Below, one piece after another: positions 22,017-31,531 of a DNA stretch of 64,000 nt. Position numbers and translations under genes: made by a program. Below the pieces are notes generated by a model that ran no database searches, was not told the DNA's origin, and saw only the letters and a list, made by a program, of their open reading frames with translations. Position 1 is the stretch's first letter; the number at the start of each line of letters is the position of its first letter. Origin of the DNA: Chondrus crispus (taxonomy: Eukaryota > Rhodophyta > Florideophyceae > Gigartinales > Gigartinaceae); contig NW_005179028.1 in assembly GCF_000350225.1 (NCBI RefSeq), positions 122,469-186,468 of the forward strand. Reading direction: 5' to 3'.

Positions 22017-23435
22017 ACCTACAATGAGGGCACTTCAGGCCACTCTTGGCATCACATTGAATTCAGTGTGGGGATCATGCGAAACTCGAAAAACATGAAT
22101 ATTTGAATGAAAACTAGAAATTTGATAAAGTCTATCGATGACTACATTCCATCTTGACACCCCCTCCGAACCAGGACAAGACCGCAAAGAGAACGGAATT
22201 TGGGCCACTTGCGTTGCTTCGATATCGTTGAAACCTTTTCAAATGCTTCAAAACATCCCCATGAACGGGTTAGTGGTCATTGATTGGCCAATGAGCTACT
22301 GGGACATTTTATTGACTACAACAGATGTCCGAAAATTGATCCCGTTCTCTCGCGAAGTGCGTGTTAAAATAGTTTCGGAAATGACGCTACAGTAGAGGAA
22401 TACTCCTGACGCAGGCGGATCAGCATTTCGAAAAGGGCTGCACTTGCTTTCCATGATACTGTACACGATACGAGAGAATGGTTCGCAGTTATTCTCCACA
22501 GCACGATATACTGTACAGTACCCCCTGGGTAAGGGTACAGTGTAGTCCCCATGCAGCGTGTTAGCGAGGAAGCCAGTCCTTCCTAGTACTGTATGAAGTG
22601 TCCGCCTAAGGCAGCACTATTCTTCCCTGATCTGAAGAGAATGAGCCCGTTGACCTGTTGCTGAGCAATCCCTGCGATTGATCTCTCGAAGAGTCCAGGC
22701 CTGCCCTACAGCACTGTGCCACATCGTACTGTATCTTGTGGAGATGGAGATATTCGTTCTGTACAGTACCGTTGGTACTGTTTCTATTTCTCTTGCATCT
22801 ACATCTCAGATCTTCGCACTTTCTAGGTGCGCATTGTACAGTACAGCGAGACAGATTTTTTATTCTGTGCGGACTTCAGCAATCGGCCAGTGCGCCCTTG
22901 ATGACTACAGTATGGTACCGTTCTTAACAGAGCGATGCATGGCCTTGATCGTGGACCAAGTCGAAGCAAGTTCGAAGGCATTGTCTTGCGTCTAAGCTCG
23001 CTTCGAATCGGCATTGCGCCTGGTTTGCCGTGTTTATGACGCAACGAGTCGGAATCAGGTACGAAGGCGGAACGCAGTTTGCGTTTTGCGCCAAAACGCG
23101 AGTTAGTTCCTGTTTTCCCTATCATTATGGCCATGCCGTAAACAAGTTTTTGCCTTATAGCTCCAAGGCTTTTTTAATTCTATAAAACCGTCTTTTCCAT
23201 CACGTTTAGCTCGCCCAATACGTGTACAGAGCCTCTTTCCTTCTGTCATTGGAGCAAAAGGGAGCTGCCAAAGCGCGAATAGCCTGTGTCCCTCTCATTT
23301 TGGCCAGCACTGTACAGGGGGGGGACGCGCAATAGTGCCGCTTTCATTATTGCCACCCTCAAATTAGTGGCGGCAGACACAGCACTAATGCGTAGGGTCG
23401 ACTGTACTGTCCAATCGAAGGTTTGGATGCAAGTA
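22017..23435. other. Intergenic DNA rich in GTACAGT words
   Basis: No credible gene is seen. The sequence is AT-richer than its left neighbours and carries several CTGTACAGTAC-type palindromes (near 22510, 22765 and 22838). The last 30 bp before 23433 (TGTCCAATCGAAGG, TTTGGATGCAAG) recur to the right of the pogo-like element at 25351-25378. Confidence 0.5.
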
Positions 23436-23462
23436 CCCCTCTCACTGGCTCAATCTGTGACA
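23436..23462 (+). repeat. Left terminal inverted repeat of pogo 1
   Basis: Starts CCCCTCTCACTGGCTCAAT directly after TA and matches the reverse complement of 25320-25346 at most positions. Confidence 0.8.
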
Positions 23463-23629
23463 CGGCTCAAATTGGGACACCGAAATTATCGTGTAGCCGC
23501 GCTGGATATTTTCTCGCATATGATCGTGCATGGCACCGGCGAAGTACACCCCCACGTACACCAGGACATCCAGAACCTTCAGAACGGCATCGCGAATGGC
23601 CCTTCTATCCCTTCCCGATGCCTCCGTCT

Positions 23630-25184
23630 ATGCTTGCCCAAACGCAATGGCACCGACGGCGACAAGAAGGGATTAGCAGAAGGGATAAGGCGTTAGAACT
23701 TGTGCAGCAAGGCCATTCAATTCGGAAGGTCGCGACAATGTCTGGCGTCTCTCGAGGCACTGCATTTCGAATAAGTCAAAGTCATAAGACATCCGATCAT
23801 GCACCACTGGAACGACTCATGGATCCTGAACGGTTCCTGCGGGGAAGACGAAATATACTCCATGCAGCGGAGGAGTCGCTGATTGTAGACCGCCTTTTTC
23901 CGCTCGAGGTGGGTTTGCTGTAGACAATGTTGGATTGACGTCCGTTATAGAACGTGCAGCAGCAGATGGCCGTCCAGGATTTGCAAAAAGCATTCCTTCT
24001 CCAGATGCGATACGCTCCTTCCGCGCACGTAACTTGATCCGCTTAACTCAAATGACTTCCAACACGCAGATGGATCTTTACATTGGCTTGGTGAGGAACA
24101 TTGGTGCCCACCAGAGACAGCATTATGCGTCACAAAGGCCGGGTCAATGGACCGTGAAATTATCAACAGTGTTGTGTGTCACATTAATTCACATGCGAGC
24201 AAAACAGTCTCGCAGGATGAACACATCCTGCTTCTCGTAGATGGGCATAGCTCCCGTGAGGGAGTGGAGTGGACGGAAACGTGCAGAAGACTCAATATTG
24301 TGGCAGTTAAGCTCCCGGCAAACAGGACCCATATGCTACAACCATGCGATCAAAAGACTAACAAAGTTTTCCAACAAGAAATACGTAGGACAAGGGATTT
24401 ATTGCTGAACATGAGCCATTTCTCATGGGCAAAAACGGCTGTGAAAATTAAGCTGGCAGTCGCTGGTCACAAAGCTCTAACCTCAGATATCGCCAGAGCC
24501 TCGTTTCGGGAAGCTGGGCTCTGGCACATGGATTTTCGCTTCATGTCATTTTTGGATGACAACAGCACTCGAAAATTGAACAGAAACCAAGGGGAATCTC
24601 CTGGGATGGGGTTGGCAATGCTTCATGACGCAGACGGCAGCGCTATCTCGCCACGAATTTCAGCAATTCGTTTGATGAAAAATATTGATGCTCTTACAGA
24701 CGGTCAGTTCTCTGCTCCTCATGCTTTAGCCGAGGTTTCTGTCGCTCTCAATAGGGAGTATGTCTTGCGTAACATTCTAACAAAGAATATATGCCTGCCA
24801 AAAAACCGCACACCCACGAAATCTAGGAGACAATTCTTCGCAACAGGAAACTCAGCGGCCCTCTTGACAGTTGGCATTTTGAAGTCCGTTCGTGCTCGCT
24901 TGGATGGGCGGACTATTCTAAAATCGCCCGTGGCCGACGTTTGTCACATTCAGGAGGATAATGTAGAGAATGATACTTCAAACAAAGAAAACATTGACCC
25001 TCAGAAACATCTGAAAGCGCAGTTAGCCGTGTCGCCTTTCGACGACATAGTTAGCGACGACTTGCCAATCTCGCGATGGCCAAGAGCCCGAAAACAGCGG
25101 ATGCATGTTGAGGAAGGCGAGTTGTTGAGGATTCGAAAGCACACGGCAGCGTCGGCTTTGTTGGGACTATCCCATTACAGATGA
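23630..25184 (+). pseudogene. pogo-like transposase, internally deleted and frameshifted
   Basis: The N-terminal part (from the ATG at 23630) contains ALELVQQGHSIRKVATMSGV, a Psq helix-turn-helix that binds transposon ends. A frame change near 23910 leads to a CENP-B-like DNA-binding segment (AADGRPGFAKSIPSPDAI). About 40 residues later the frame from 24147 begins the catalytic core part, with HILLLVDGHSSR (second catalytic Asp) and LPANRTHMLQPCDQ (third acidic position). The stretch that should hold the first Asp is missing, so an internal deletion is inferred. The C-terminal 200 residues are open and charged. Confidence 0.85.
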
Positions 25185-25319
25185 AGCGTGCAACACATGT
25201 CGTCTGCCGTCGTCCCACTTTGACCCTGCCACACTTTGGAAAGCAAATTTGTTGGCCAAATAAAGGCAATTTTCCCCGAATACGGACTGTATTCGCATAT
25301 ATTATCATAACATCCTATG

Positions 25320-25346
25320 CGTCCCACATTGAGCCAGTGAGAAGGG
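25320..25346 (-). repeat. Right terminal inverted repeat of pogo 1
   Basis: The reverse complement begins CCCTTCTCACTGGCTCAAT, matching the left end with a few changes, and is followed by TA at 25347-25348. Confidence 0.8.
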
Positions 25347-25354
25347 TACTGTCC

Positions 25355-25456
25355 AATCGAAGGGAGTTTGGATGCAAGACAATATTGCCGAATCAGTTTG
25401 GATGCAAACTCCCTTCGATTCGGCAATATTGTCTTGCATCCAAACTCCCTTCGATT
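25355..25456. repeat. Perfect 39-bp inverted repeat beside pogo 1
   Basis: 25355-25393 and 25418-25456 are exact reverse complements (39 bp each), separated by a 24-base spacer that repeats part of the arm (GTTTGGATGCAAACTCCC). It begins 7 bp after the TA flank of the transposon. A shorter, imperfect copy of the arm start lies just left of the transposon at 23410-23433. It may be a small foldback element. Confidence 0.93.
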
Positions 25457-25893
25457 CGGCGTTGCTTGTTGATTGGTGTGTTTATGATGCAGACCCGTGC
25501 TGAAACGGCCAAAAATGGGTTGCGTGTCGCGTATGATAAAAAAGTTGATTTACAACCAAGGAGAACCCGCCCAAGAATAAAACTTTAGGCCAATGCCATT
25601 ATCTCTCGCGTACCGGACCACATACTATAGCATATCTGGCGTACTAATCTCCAGAAAATGTACCAACTCCAGGAGGACAGAATTAGTATTGTTTGTGGGC
25701 CTGTGTGAAAAACAAAAACAAACGGCCGCTTGTTATTGCAAGGAATCAGGCGATGAACTGTGACTTGATCCTCTCGTGATAAAAACTTGGTACGAACGAG
25801 GAAAGTCGCAGGTCTGCCGAGATCACGCAATATGGAGGCAGTGCAGCACTGCAGTACCTATGCTGTAGCTGGGATGCAACTTCCCAAAACGCG
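25457..25893. other. Intergenic DNA before the secreted-peptide gene
   Basis: No credible gene is seen on either strand. The stretch ends at the TATA box of the following gene. Confidence 0.5.
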
Positions 25894-25900
25894 TATAAAA
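25894..25900 (+). promoter_or_regulatory. TATA box of the secreted-peptide gene
   Basis: TATAAAA lies 110 bp upstream of the ATG at 26010. The leader between them contains two adjacent copies of GCAACAGCAAATCGT (about 25947-25976). Confidence 0.6.
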
Positions 25901-26009
25901 CCCTTGCCCTAGGAAAACAAAACCTCCCCATTCATCTCTTCCCTGCAACAGCAAATCGTCTGCAACAGCAAATCGTTTCTCACTTCAGCAAATTCTTCGC
26001 CTCTGCACC

Positions 26010-26351
26010 ATGAAGTTCTCTCTCGCCATCTGCCTCCTTGCCAGTCTTGTGGCCGCAGTTGCGGCTGTTCCGGCGCAGCCTCGCCTTCCCAAGCTTGGAG
26101 AGGTTAGTCGCCAATATGACATTGATTGTAAGTTTTCTATTATCCAGGAAATGTTTTTGGGCGACAAGGGAAATCTGCAACTGACACCAGAAACTCTCCA
26201 ATCTGTGTTCGCTACCTCGCCTTGCTCTTGTCACACTTCTGTCTCCTCCCTTTCATCAGGTCTGGAAAGATCGTATCCAATATTCAATCCTTGCTGTCTA
26301 GAGTTCAACAAGGGCACTTCAGGCTGCGAGGGCGAATACCACTACAGCTAG
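26010..26351 (+). CDS. Small secreted Cys-containing protein, probably with one in-frame intron
   Basis: The first ATG after the TATA box starts MKFSLAICLLASLVAAVAAV, a textbook signal peptide (short basic start, hydrophobic core, small residues at the cleavage site). The unspliced frame has 113 residues. A strong splice pair exists inside: GTAAGT at 26128 and a pyrimidine tract ending CATCAG at 26259. Removing those 132 bases keeps the frame and yields 69 residues with Cys at the junction and NPCCLEFN / SGCEG near the end. The family is unknown. A role in the cell wall or outside the cell is inferred from the signal peptide only. Reading ends with HYS and a TAG at 26349-26351. Confidence 0.65.
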   Translation: MKFSLAICLLASLVAAVAAVPAQPRLPKLGEVSRQYDIDCKFSIIQEMFLGDKGNLQLTPETLQSVFATSPCSCHTSVSSLSSGLERSYPIFNPCCLEFNKGTSGCEGEYHYS

Positions 26352-27130
26352 TAGCTCTACTCTCGTCACCTCGGAAGTTGCTGGTGTTCTCTTCCTTTCT
26401 TAAGTTGCTTTGAAAGGCATCTGGTCACCTGACATTACGCTGCGCACGAATCAGAGATCTCGTAAACGAAATTAGAATTTGTGCGTTGTGCCAACCTCCC
26501 TTTCTGAGATTCATTCATGTTCGCCAGTCGGCAGAATAGTGCTCTTCGTTCCTTGTCGTTCAGTCTAGGTGCACATGGACATATCGGCTCGTACAGCACA
26601 GCTCTTTGGGGAAGTTTCTCAGTAGACACATTTTCGTGCGTACCACCGCTGCCGACAGAAGAGTGGAGCACTGTACCTTTTCTAGTTGCAGAGCGTTCCA
26701 CACACAATCCTACCAACGCCATCTGCCGCCACGTCGCGCCCTCCAGCGTCCGCATCCAATCCCCCGCCACGCCGCGCCCCGCGCCCCGCGCCCCGCACTG
26801 CCAAGTCTGCAGCCGCGCGACTCGCGAGCAGCGCCCCGCGACCGGCGCACGCTGAGTCAGACCCAAACCCGGGCCTGGCGTCAGACGTGCCGCAGACGCC
26901 GCCGCCCGCGCCGCTGCGTCCGGATGTTGCAGCCTGGGTCGTCTGCCTGCTCGTCAACGTGGCCTTCTGCGGTGTGATCAATCGCCCTGCGGGAGATGTC
27001 CGACGCGGACGACAGGCGGGCGTAGTACTGTAGCGGCGCGTGGACACGTGCTGGTGGCGCTCGAGAGACTCGGAGGTGCGGCGTAGGCGGGCGCTGTGAT
27101 GAAGCAGAGCAGGCAAATACAGGGATCGCA
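26352..27130. other. GC-rich DNA, possible continuation of a decayed minus-strand gene
   Basis: All six frames are long here because of base composition. On the minus strand, pieces between 27210 and 26950 look protein-like in successive frames (SPDPVWPRAEALAHATHLM, then YYARLSSASDISRRAIDH). Together with the ATG at 27286 they may form one frameshifted gene. No family is recognised. Confidence 0.3.
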
Positions 27131-27286
27131 TCAGGTGCGTGGCGTGAGCGAGCGCCTCCGCGCGCGGCCAGACGGGATCGGGGCTGGTGGGGAGGACGGG
27201 GTGGCGGCGGGCGTTGAGAGGCCGTAGTAGGCTGTGAGGCGTGTGTTGCGCGGCTTGCGCGGCTTGCGCGGGACGGCGTCCGTCAT
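27131..27286 (-). CDS. Possible 5' end of an unrecognised gene
   Basis: An ATG at 27284-27286 starts MTDAVPRKPRKPRNTRLT, followed by AYYGLSTP, and the frame stops at 27131 after 51 codons. Upstream on this strand lies a pure pyrimidine tract of about 100 bases, typical of a promoter or leader. The frame probably does not represent a full gene: a one-base change after TAYYGL would connect it to the longer frame ending in the block to its left. The product is unknown; the K/R-P repeats at the start suggest a basic, perhaps nuclear or organelle-targeted protein. Confidence 0.3.
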   Translation of the reverse strand: MTDAVPRKPRKPRNTRLTAYYGLSTPAATPSSPPAPIPSGRARRRSLTPRT

Positions 27287-27300
27287 GGCGGGGTGGTTGA

Positions 27301-27398
27301 AGGGGCAGAGGGAGGGAGGAGGCGAGGGAGGAGGCGAGGGAGGAGGCGAAGAGGGAGGGAGGAATTGAAGAAGGAGGGAGGAGAGAAGCGAGAGGGAT
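27301..27398. repeat. Polypurine microsatellite with 12-bp units
   Basis: The strand is almost entirely A and G. The core is three units of GGCGAGGGAGGA (about 27320-27350), followed by degenerate GAGGGAGGAA. It lies immediately upstream of the minus-strand ATG at 27286 and could form triplex or act as a pyrimidine-rich leader. Confidence 0.85.
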
Positions 27399-27740
27399 AT
27401 GTTCTGGACCAGAACTTCTGGTTGAGGTGGGTTTTCCTTACAGCGGTGCTTCAGTAAATACGGTCATTGTCATAAAACAATGCACAGCACGAAAGTGCAA
27501 TCAAACCGATCATACCGGTCGGCTACTGCATTTTATCAGCAACCATTGCCGAGAGTGTTTGAGTATTACTCACACAGAAACATGGTACTTAAAGAGTAGC
27601 TGAGTACCCAACGGTCGGACACCGGGGAGAATACGAGACAACCAAAATAAATCAACAAGCTCCATTTTTCGCATCCGCCGCCGGAAGTGCGGGCACTATC
27701 GCGCCCGCTGCGGCGCACCCCCGCCGCGCGCCTTAGCCCC

Positions 27741-27830
27741 GCCCCAATCCATATCGGATATGGATTGGGGCATTCGCCGGGGGTGTGGATTTTCTGGGGA
27801 ATCCCCGGAAAATCCACACCCCCGGCGAAT
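27741..27830. repeat. Two abutting hairpins covering 90 bp
   Basis: 27741-27771 is a perfect palindrome with 15-bp arms (GCCCCAATCCATATC) around a single G. The next base starts a second hairpin, 27772-27830, with perfect 23-bp arms (ATTCGCCGGGGGTGTGGATT...), and its 13-base loop itself pairs GGGG with CCCC. No base separates the two structures. There is no coding sequence through them. Confidence 0.93.
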
Positions 27831-27849
27831 CCACCTCTTGTCCCGCTGA

Positions 27850-28170
27850 CTCGCCGTCCCCCCCCCGCTCGCGAAATGCATCCCCGATAGCCCCCCCGCC
27901 ATCCTCCTCCGTTCACCCTCCCCGCCCCACCTATGGAGCGTCGCGTACCCCGTCGAACAGACGGCCGTGCTCGCCCTCTTCGCAAAGGTGCTCGCCGGCC
28001 TCCCCGTCGGAGGCTTTCTCGGCGTCTTCTCCGCTAGCGGCTCTGTCGCCAGGGTCGTGTTCGCCCTGCTCGCCGGCGTCGTGTGGAGCGGGTGGGGCAG
28101 GGAGGCCGTGTTCGGTTTGATCGTCGCGTACATGGTCGTCGCGGCGGTCATGGTTGCCGCGACATATCGC
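27850..28170 (+). pseudogene. Fragment of a polytopic membrane protein
   Basis: The frame open from 27850 has no ATG but contains VLALFAKVLAGLPVGGFLGV and FGLIVAYMVVAAVMVAATY, two to three membrane-spanning helices with Gly-rich turns. It resembles the last helices of a transporter of the major facilitator type; the assignment is weak. After about 28170 the frame loses that character although it stays open to 28332. The absence of the first two thirds next to the twin hairpin suggests a truncation or rearrangement. Confidence 0.4.
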
Positions 28171-28297
28171 AGATTGGTGCCCCTGCTGCGCAGCAATGTA
28201 CTCGGCGGGTCGTTTCTTCTGTGCGCGGAAAGACTGGTTTCCACTTGTCTGGAAGGAAGCGATTCGGTTGCTTCAAGAGCAATCGATCCATTGCAAA

Positions 28298-29142
28298 ATG
28301 CTGCCAGTAGCGCAGCTGAACGTCGGAGATGAGATACCAATTGAGGACGAACTGCAACGCGCAATTTCACTACATGCTGTAGGAGCTCCTGGCGTCCGCA
28401 CGTGCTGCATTCTTGCTTACAACAACCCAAAGAGAACTGTGGTAAGAGCCGGCATGTGGTAAGAGTCGGCAGTGATGTGGTCGTTAAGTTTGGGACAGGC
28501 GTGCACGAATCTGAAACTCGTAGCATGCTCCTTGTTGCCTCCGTGACGACCATTCCAGTCCCGAAATTGCGTGGCGTACTTGTCGAGGGCGATACGACAT
28601 ACATTGTCATGGCCCACGCCCAAGGTCATCCTCTTGACACAGTGTGGGACACACTCAAAGTGGCCAAAAAGGAAGAACTTTCATTACAATTACATGCCTT
28701 TTTCGGGCAGCTTGGCCAGATTCACGGCAAGTATATCGGCAGTGTGGACCGTGGCCTATGTTGTCATCCGAAGTTTATGAAGATACCAGAACAAAAACGG
28801 GGTCCCTTTGAGACCGAGCAACAGATGAATGAAGCTTTTGCCTACAGTTCCAAAATTTCAGATCCAGTTAAATCGTACAAGCTGTCAAACCTCCACAGTC
28901 AACACAAAGTTGTTTTCTCTCATGGAAATATACGAATGAACCACGTTCTAGTAGTAGATGGTCGCGTTCAGACCATTCTAGATTGAGGACAATCTGGCTA
29001 TTATCCAGAACATTGGGACTTTATTAACGCGACTAGCAACATCGATTGGGACTCAGACTGGGGAGTATATGTCCAGAAGTTTCTGAAGCCATATTACGAG
29101 GATTTCGCCATGTGGGCAGACTTCATGGGCGTGCTTACATGA
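28298..29142 (+). pseudogene. Degenerate APH-fold phosphotransferase (kinase-like) 1
   Basis: Reading from the ATG at 28298 (MLPVAQLNVGDEIPIED), a 17-bp tandem duplication near 28438-28471 (GTGGTAAGAGCCGGCAT repeated with changes) shifts the frame. The body then reads VVVKFGTGVHESETRSML (ATP-binding Lys) and PVPKLRGVLVEGDTTYIVM, a typical aminoglycoside-phosphotransferase-fold N-lobe and hinge. The catalytic HGD is HGN here (FSHGNIRMNHVL). A TGA at 28984-28986 falls in the metal-binding D-W/F-x stretch, and the frame continues to 29142 (GYYPEHWDFIN). Three independent lesions, including a lost catalytic Asp, make it inactive. It is convergent with a better-preserved paralogue 230 bp away. Confidence 0.78.
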
Positions 29143-29373
29143 CAACTTCACTGCTACTTCTGTGTTAGTGTCACTATCCATGAAATCAGGATGAAGAGCT
29201 CCTTGTTCTAAGCCGTCTAGCAATATCATGTGGAGTTATCAGAGCTGCAAATGTTGGGCGTTTCACCGATGAGTTCTCGACGGGCGTCCAGACATTCATG
29301 CTGTACCTTCTTTTACTTGTCATCAGTATTGATGTCTCTTCCACTCGCTCGTGTTGTTCTCGCAGGCGTTACT

Positions 29374-30222
29374 TTAGTAGAGATACGTATTGATAAGGAC
29401 GTATACCTCCGCCTGATAGTCGTGTGGAACAAAGAATCGTTTTAGGTAGATACAAAAGTCATCCGCATAGCTGTATCGAGATCCAAACATTATACTTGCG
29501 TACTCCCAGTAGTTGGGGTAAAACCCTGCACACTCCCAATCAATAATTGCAGATACGTGACCGCGTGAGACAAGGATATTTCCCATGTGCAGATCATTGT
29601 GAGTACAGTAAACACAATTGGATGCCCTGTCTGCAACATATTTTCCAGCATGGTTGAGAAGAACCCACGAAGTGCATTGTTATACGAATACAAGATAGCT
29701 TGGTTCATTTCCTCCTCTGTTTCGAAAGGCCCTGCGAACGGTTCGGAAAAACAGCTTGCAACGCATTTTGTTTTGCCCAGACGCTATGTGCGAGGCCGTA
29801 ATGCATTGAAGTTGACAAACATATTCTGCTAACTCTGATATGACTGTTGATTTTCCTGCGACGCCAAGAGTATGCCAAATTTCTCCGAGTGTCGAACCTG
29901 GAACCTGTTCGATGACGACGAACATGACAGTACTATCATTGTCATCTTGGGCAATGTGAGTACGCAGTAGCTTCGGAACAGGGACAGAGGTTTCTTTTGC
30001 GACTAGACGTATACCACCTGCTTCTCTTTTTAGCGACGCAACATTGTAGCCATATTTCACAATAACAGATTTGGATTTGGACAAATCCGGGGCAGGCACA
30101 AGCACAACCTTTGACACTAAACCTTCTTTCAACAAGGAGGCCTGATGCGCACAGGCAACGTGGGGCGCATGCTGCCGCAGTGCCTCCTTCAAATTCCCTT
30201 GCACAGGAACTTTCTTCATCAT
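29374..30222 (-). pseudogene. APH-fold phosphotransferase (kinase-like) 2, two frameshifts
   Basis: From the ATG at 30222 the N-lobe reads KSVIVKYGYNVASLKREAG (ATP-binding Lys) and VPVPKLLRTHIAQDDND, then VMFVVIEQVPGSTLGEIWH. A frame change near 29750 leads to GPFETEEEMNQAILYSYN and another near 29600 to HNDLHMGNILVSRG and AIIDWECAGFYPNYWEYA. All catalytic motifs (HxDLHxxN and IIDWE) are intact, unlike the neighbour. The family phosphorylates small molecules such as antibiotics or choline-like compounds; the substrate here is unknown. Two indels in an otherwise perfect motif series suggest recent decay, or sequence errors worth excluding. Confidence 0.75.
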
Positions 30223-31087
30223 GTTTCAGCCTTGCAAACCGGCCAGTGGTGGCTAAGAAAATGCTGTCTCTGCGGTGGACAGTCGCTACAGGTTTGTGCC
30301 TAACCCGCCGAGATCTAAAGACTGATCGGCGTGCCAATAACACGGCCCTCCAAGGGCAGGCGGCAGTGCCACAACCGCTGCCGTGGAGGGGAACATACAC
30401 CCCTTGAACAAAGAATTTCTGAGGGTGCTGTACTATGCAATGTGCAGTGGGCGACGAAGAGCGCTCGCAAAAAACCCCTTTGCGATACTTCGAAGTAGTG
30501 TCCAAAATTAGTGTTTTCACAAAACCATGATCCTTTGGCGATATACGCAGGTACTCTGCGCTATGCAGTTCGAGAAGGATGTGCGTGATGAAGAAGTCGC
30601 GTAGCCCCCCGAAGCCAGAGGATCCGGGCGAGGGACGGCGAGCTTGGTGTATTCGGGGAGCAGTGCGGACGTGACGTTTTAAAGTCCGAAAGTTTCAACC
30701 GGATTGGCCGCATAATGTGCTTACAGGATCTGCCTCAAACTCGATGAAGATGCTGTGAAGACGTGTTCCCAAAGTGTCCAGACTAGTGCGGCTACATCAG
30801 CAAATTGCGGCTATCATCCGGCTAGAACGTTATCCCTATTAAAGACTTTTACAACCGACTTTGACAATTGCTACGAGACGCGATGAGAAAGGTACAATTC
30901 GTGAACGAAGTTTACACGGACAAGGGCGTTGGATATTGAGAGGCACTTTTCTTATGCTGAATGTGACTGCAAGATTGCTTTGGGCATCGGGACAGGCAGG
31001 CCTTTTACGGGTACTGCAACTGCACCGATTCGGGGGCAAGAGAGAAGTCACGACTCTTGGTTACAACTCCGGCGTCACAAAGGGCGA
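30223..31087. other. Intergenic DNA
   Basis: No convincing gene. Open frames at 30240-30520 and 30860-31253 have no motifs and overlap better minus-strand candidates. The left end is the probable promoter of kinase-like gene 2. Confidence 0.4.
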
Positions 31088-31531
31088 TTATAGCGTTCGA
31101 CACCCATTCTTGACAAGCAGGCCGCTTGCACATTTCCATGGTAGCTGGGCTTTTCGGAGGGGGCACGCTTTGCACACTTTGCGAAAGGCCTTGACGCTTT
31201 GCGTGGGTATTGTTCCAACCAAAGTCTTGGATATGAATCTGGGGCAGGTGTGAGGCGTGGCATCTTCGTCTACGTATTTCATATTGGTCCGATTACCAGT
31301 GACTTCAAAGATGCGCCCTTGTTGTAGCTTCGGACTTATCTCTACGAACAGCGCTCTGTGTTCCCTCACGGTCTGATCTCTTCGGGGTTTTTCGATCACG
31401 TAGACTCGGCAACTATTGTCAGCGATGTCCTTCTTACTGCCGTCAAGAGTGCCATCAGAAGATGCCAATGCGGACTGCCGACCTGTACGTTGATGCGATG
31501 TTACGAGCGAAGCGGAACGCTCTTCGTCCAT
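31088..31531 (-). CDS. Small protein of unknown function
   Basis: A 147-codon frame starting at an ATG (31529-31531). The N-terminal 40 residues are Ser/Asp/Arg-rich and probably disordered. From about residue 42 the sequence has alternating beta and alpha character: CRVYVIEKPRRDQTVREHRA, LFVEISPKLQQGRIFEV, KTLVGTIPTQSVKAFRKV and WKCASGLLVKNGC. The His in REHRALFVE and a Cys in the last helix are reminiscent of small papain-like folds, but this is speculation. No neighbour shares its orientation closely. It is preferred over the opposite-strand frame because of this secondary-structure pattern. Confidence 0.5.
   Translation of the reverse strand: MDEERSASLVTSHQRTGRQSALASSDGTLDGSKKDIADNSCRVYVIEKPRRDQTVREHRALFVEISPKLQQGRIFEVTGNRTNMKYVDEDATPHTCPRFISKTLVGTIPTQSVKAFRKVCKACPLRKAQLPWKCASGLLVKNGCRTL

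Larger units (their letters stand above)
23436..25346 (+). mobile_element. pogo-like DNA transposon 1, TA flanked
   Basis: Terminal inverted repeats of about 27 bp with a few mismatches (CCCCTCTCACTGGCTCAAT on the left, CCCTTCTCACTGGCTCAAT on the right) are each bordered by TA (23434-23435 and 25347-25348), the target duplicated by Tc1/mariner/pogo elements. Inside is a broken transposase with a Psq-type helix-turn-helix and a DDE_1-type C-terminal core. The 1.9-kb length is typical of pogo/Tigger elements. The target region carries a related word on both sides. Confidence 0.85.

Noticed and set aside
30240..30520. Minus-strand frame continuing upstream of kinase-like gene 2
   Set aside because: Low-quality sequence without motif; the ATG at 30222 fits the start of the kinase fold.
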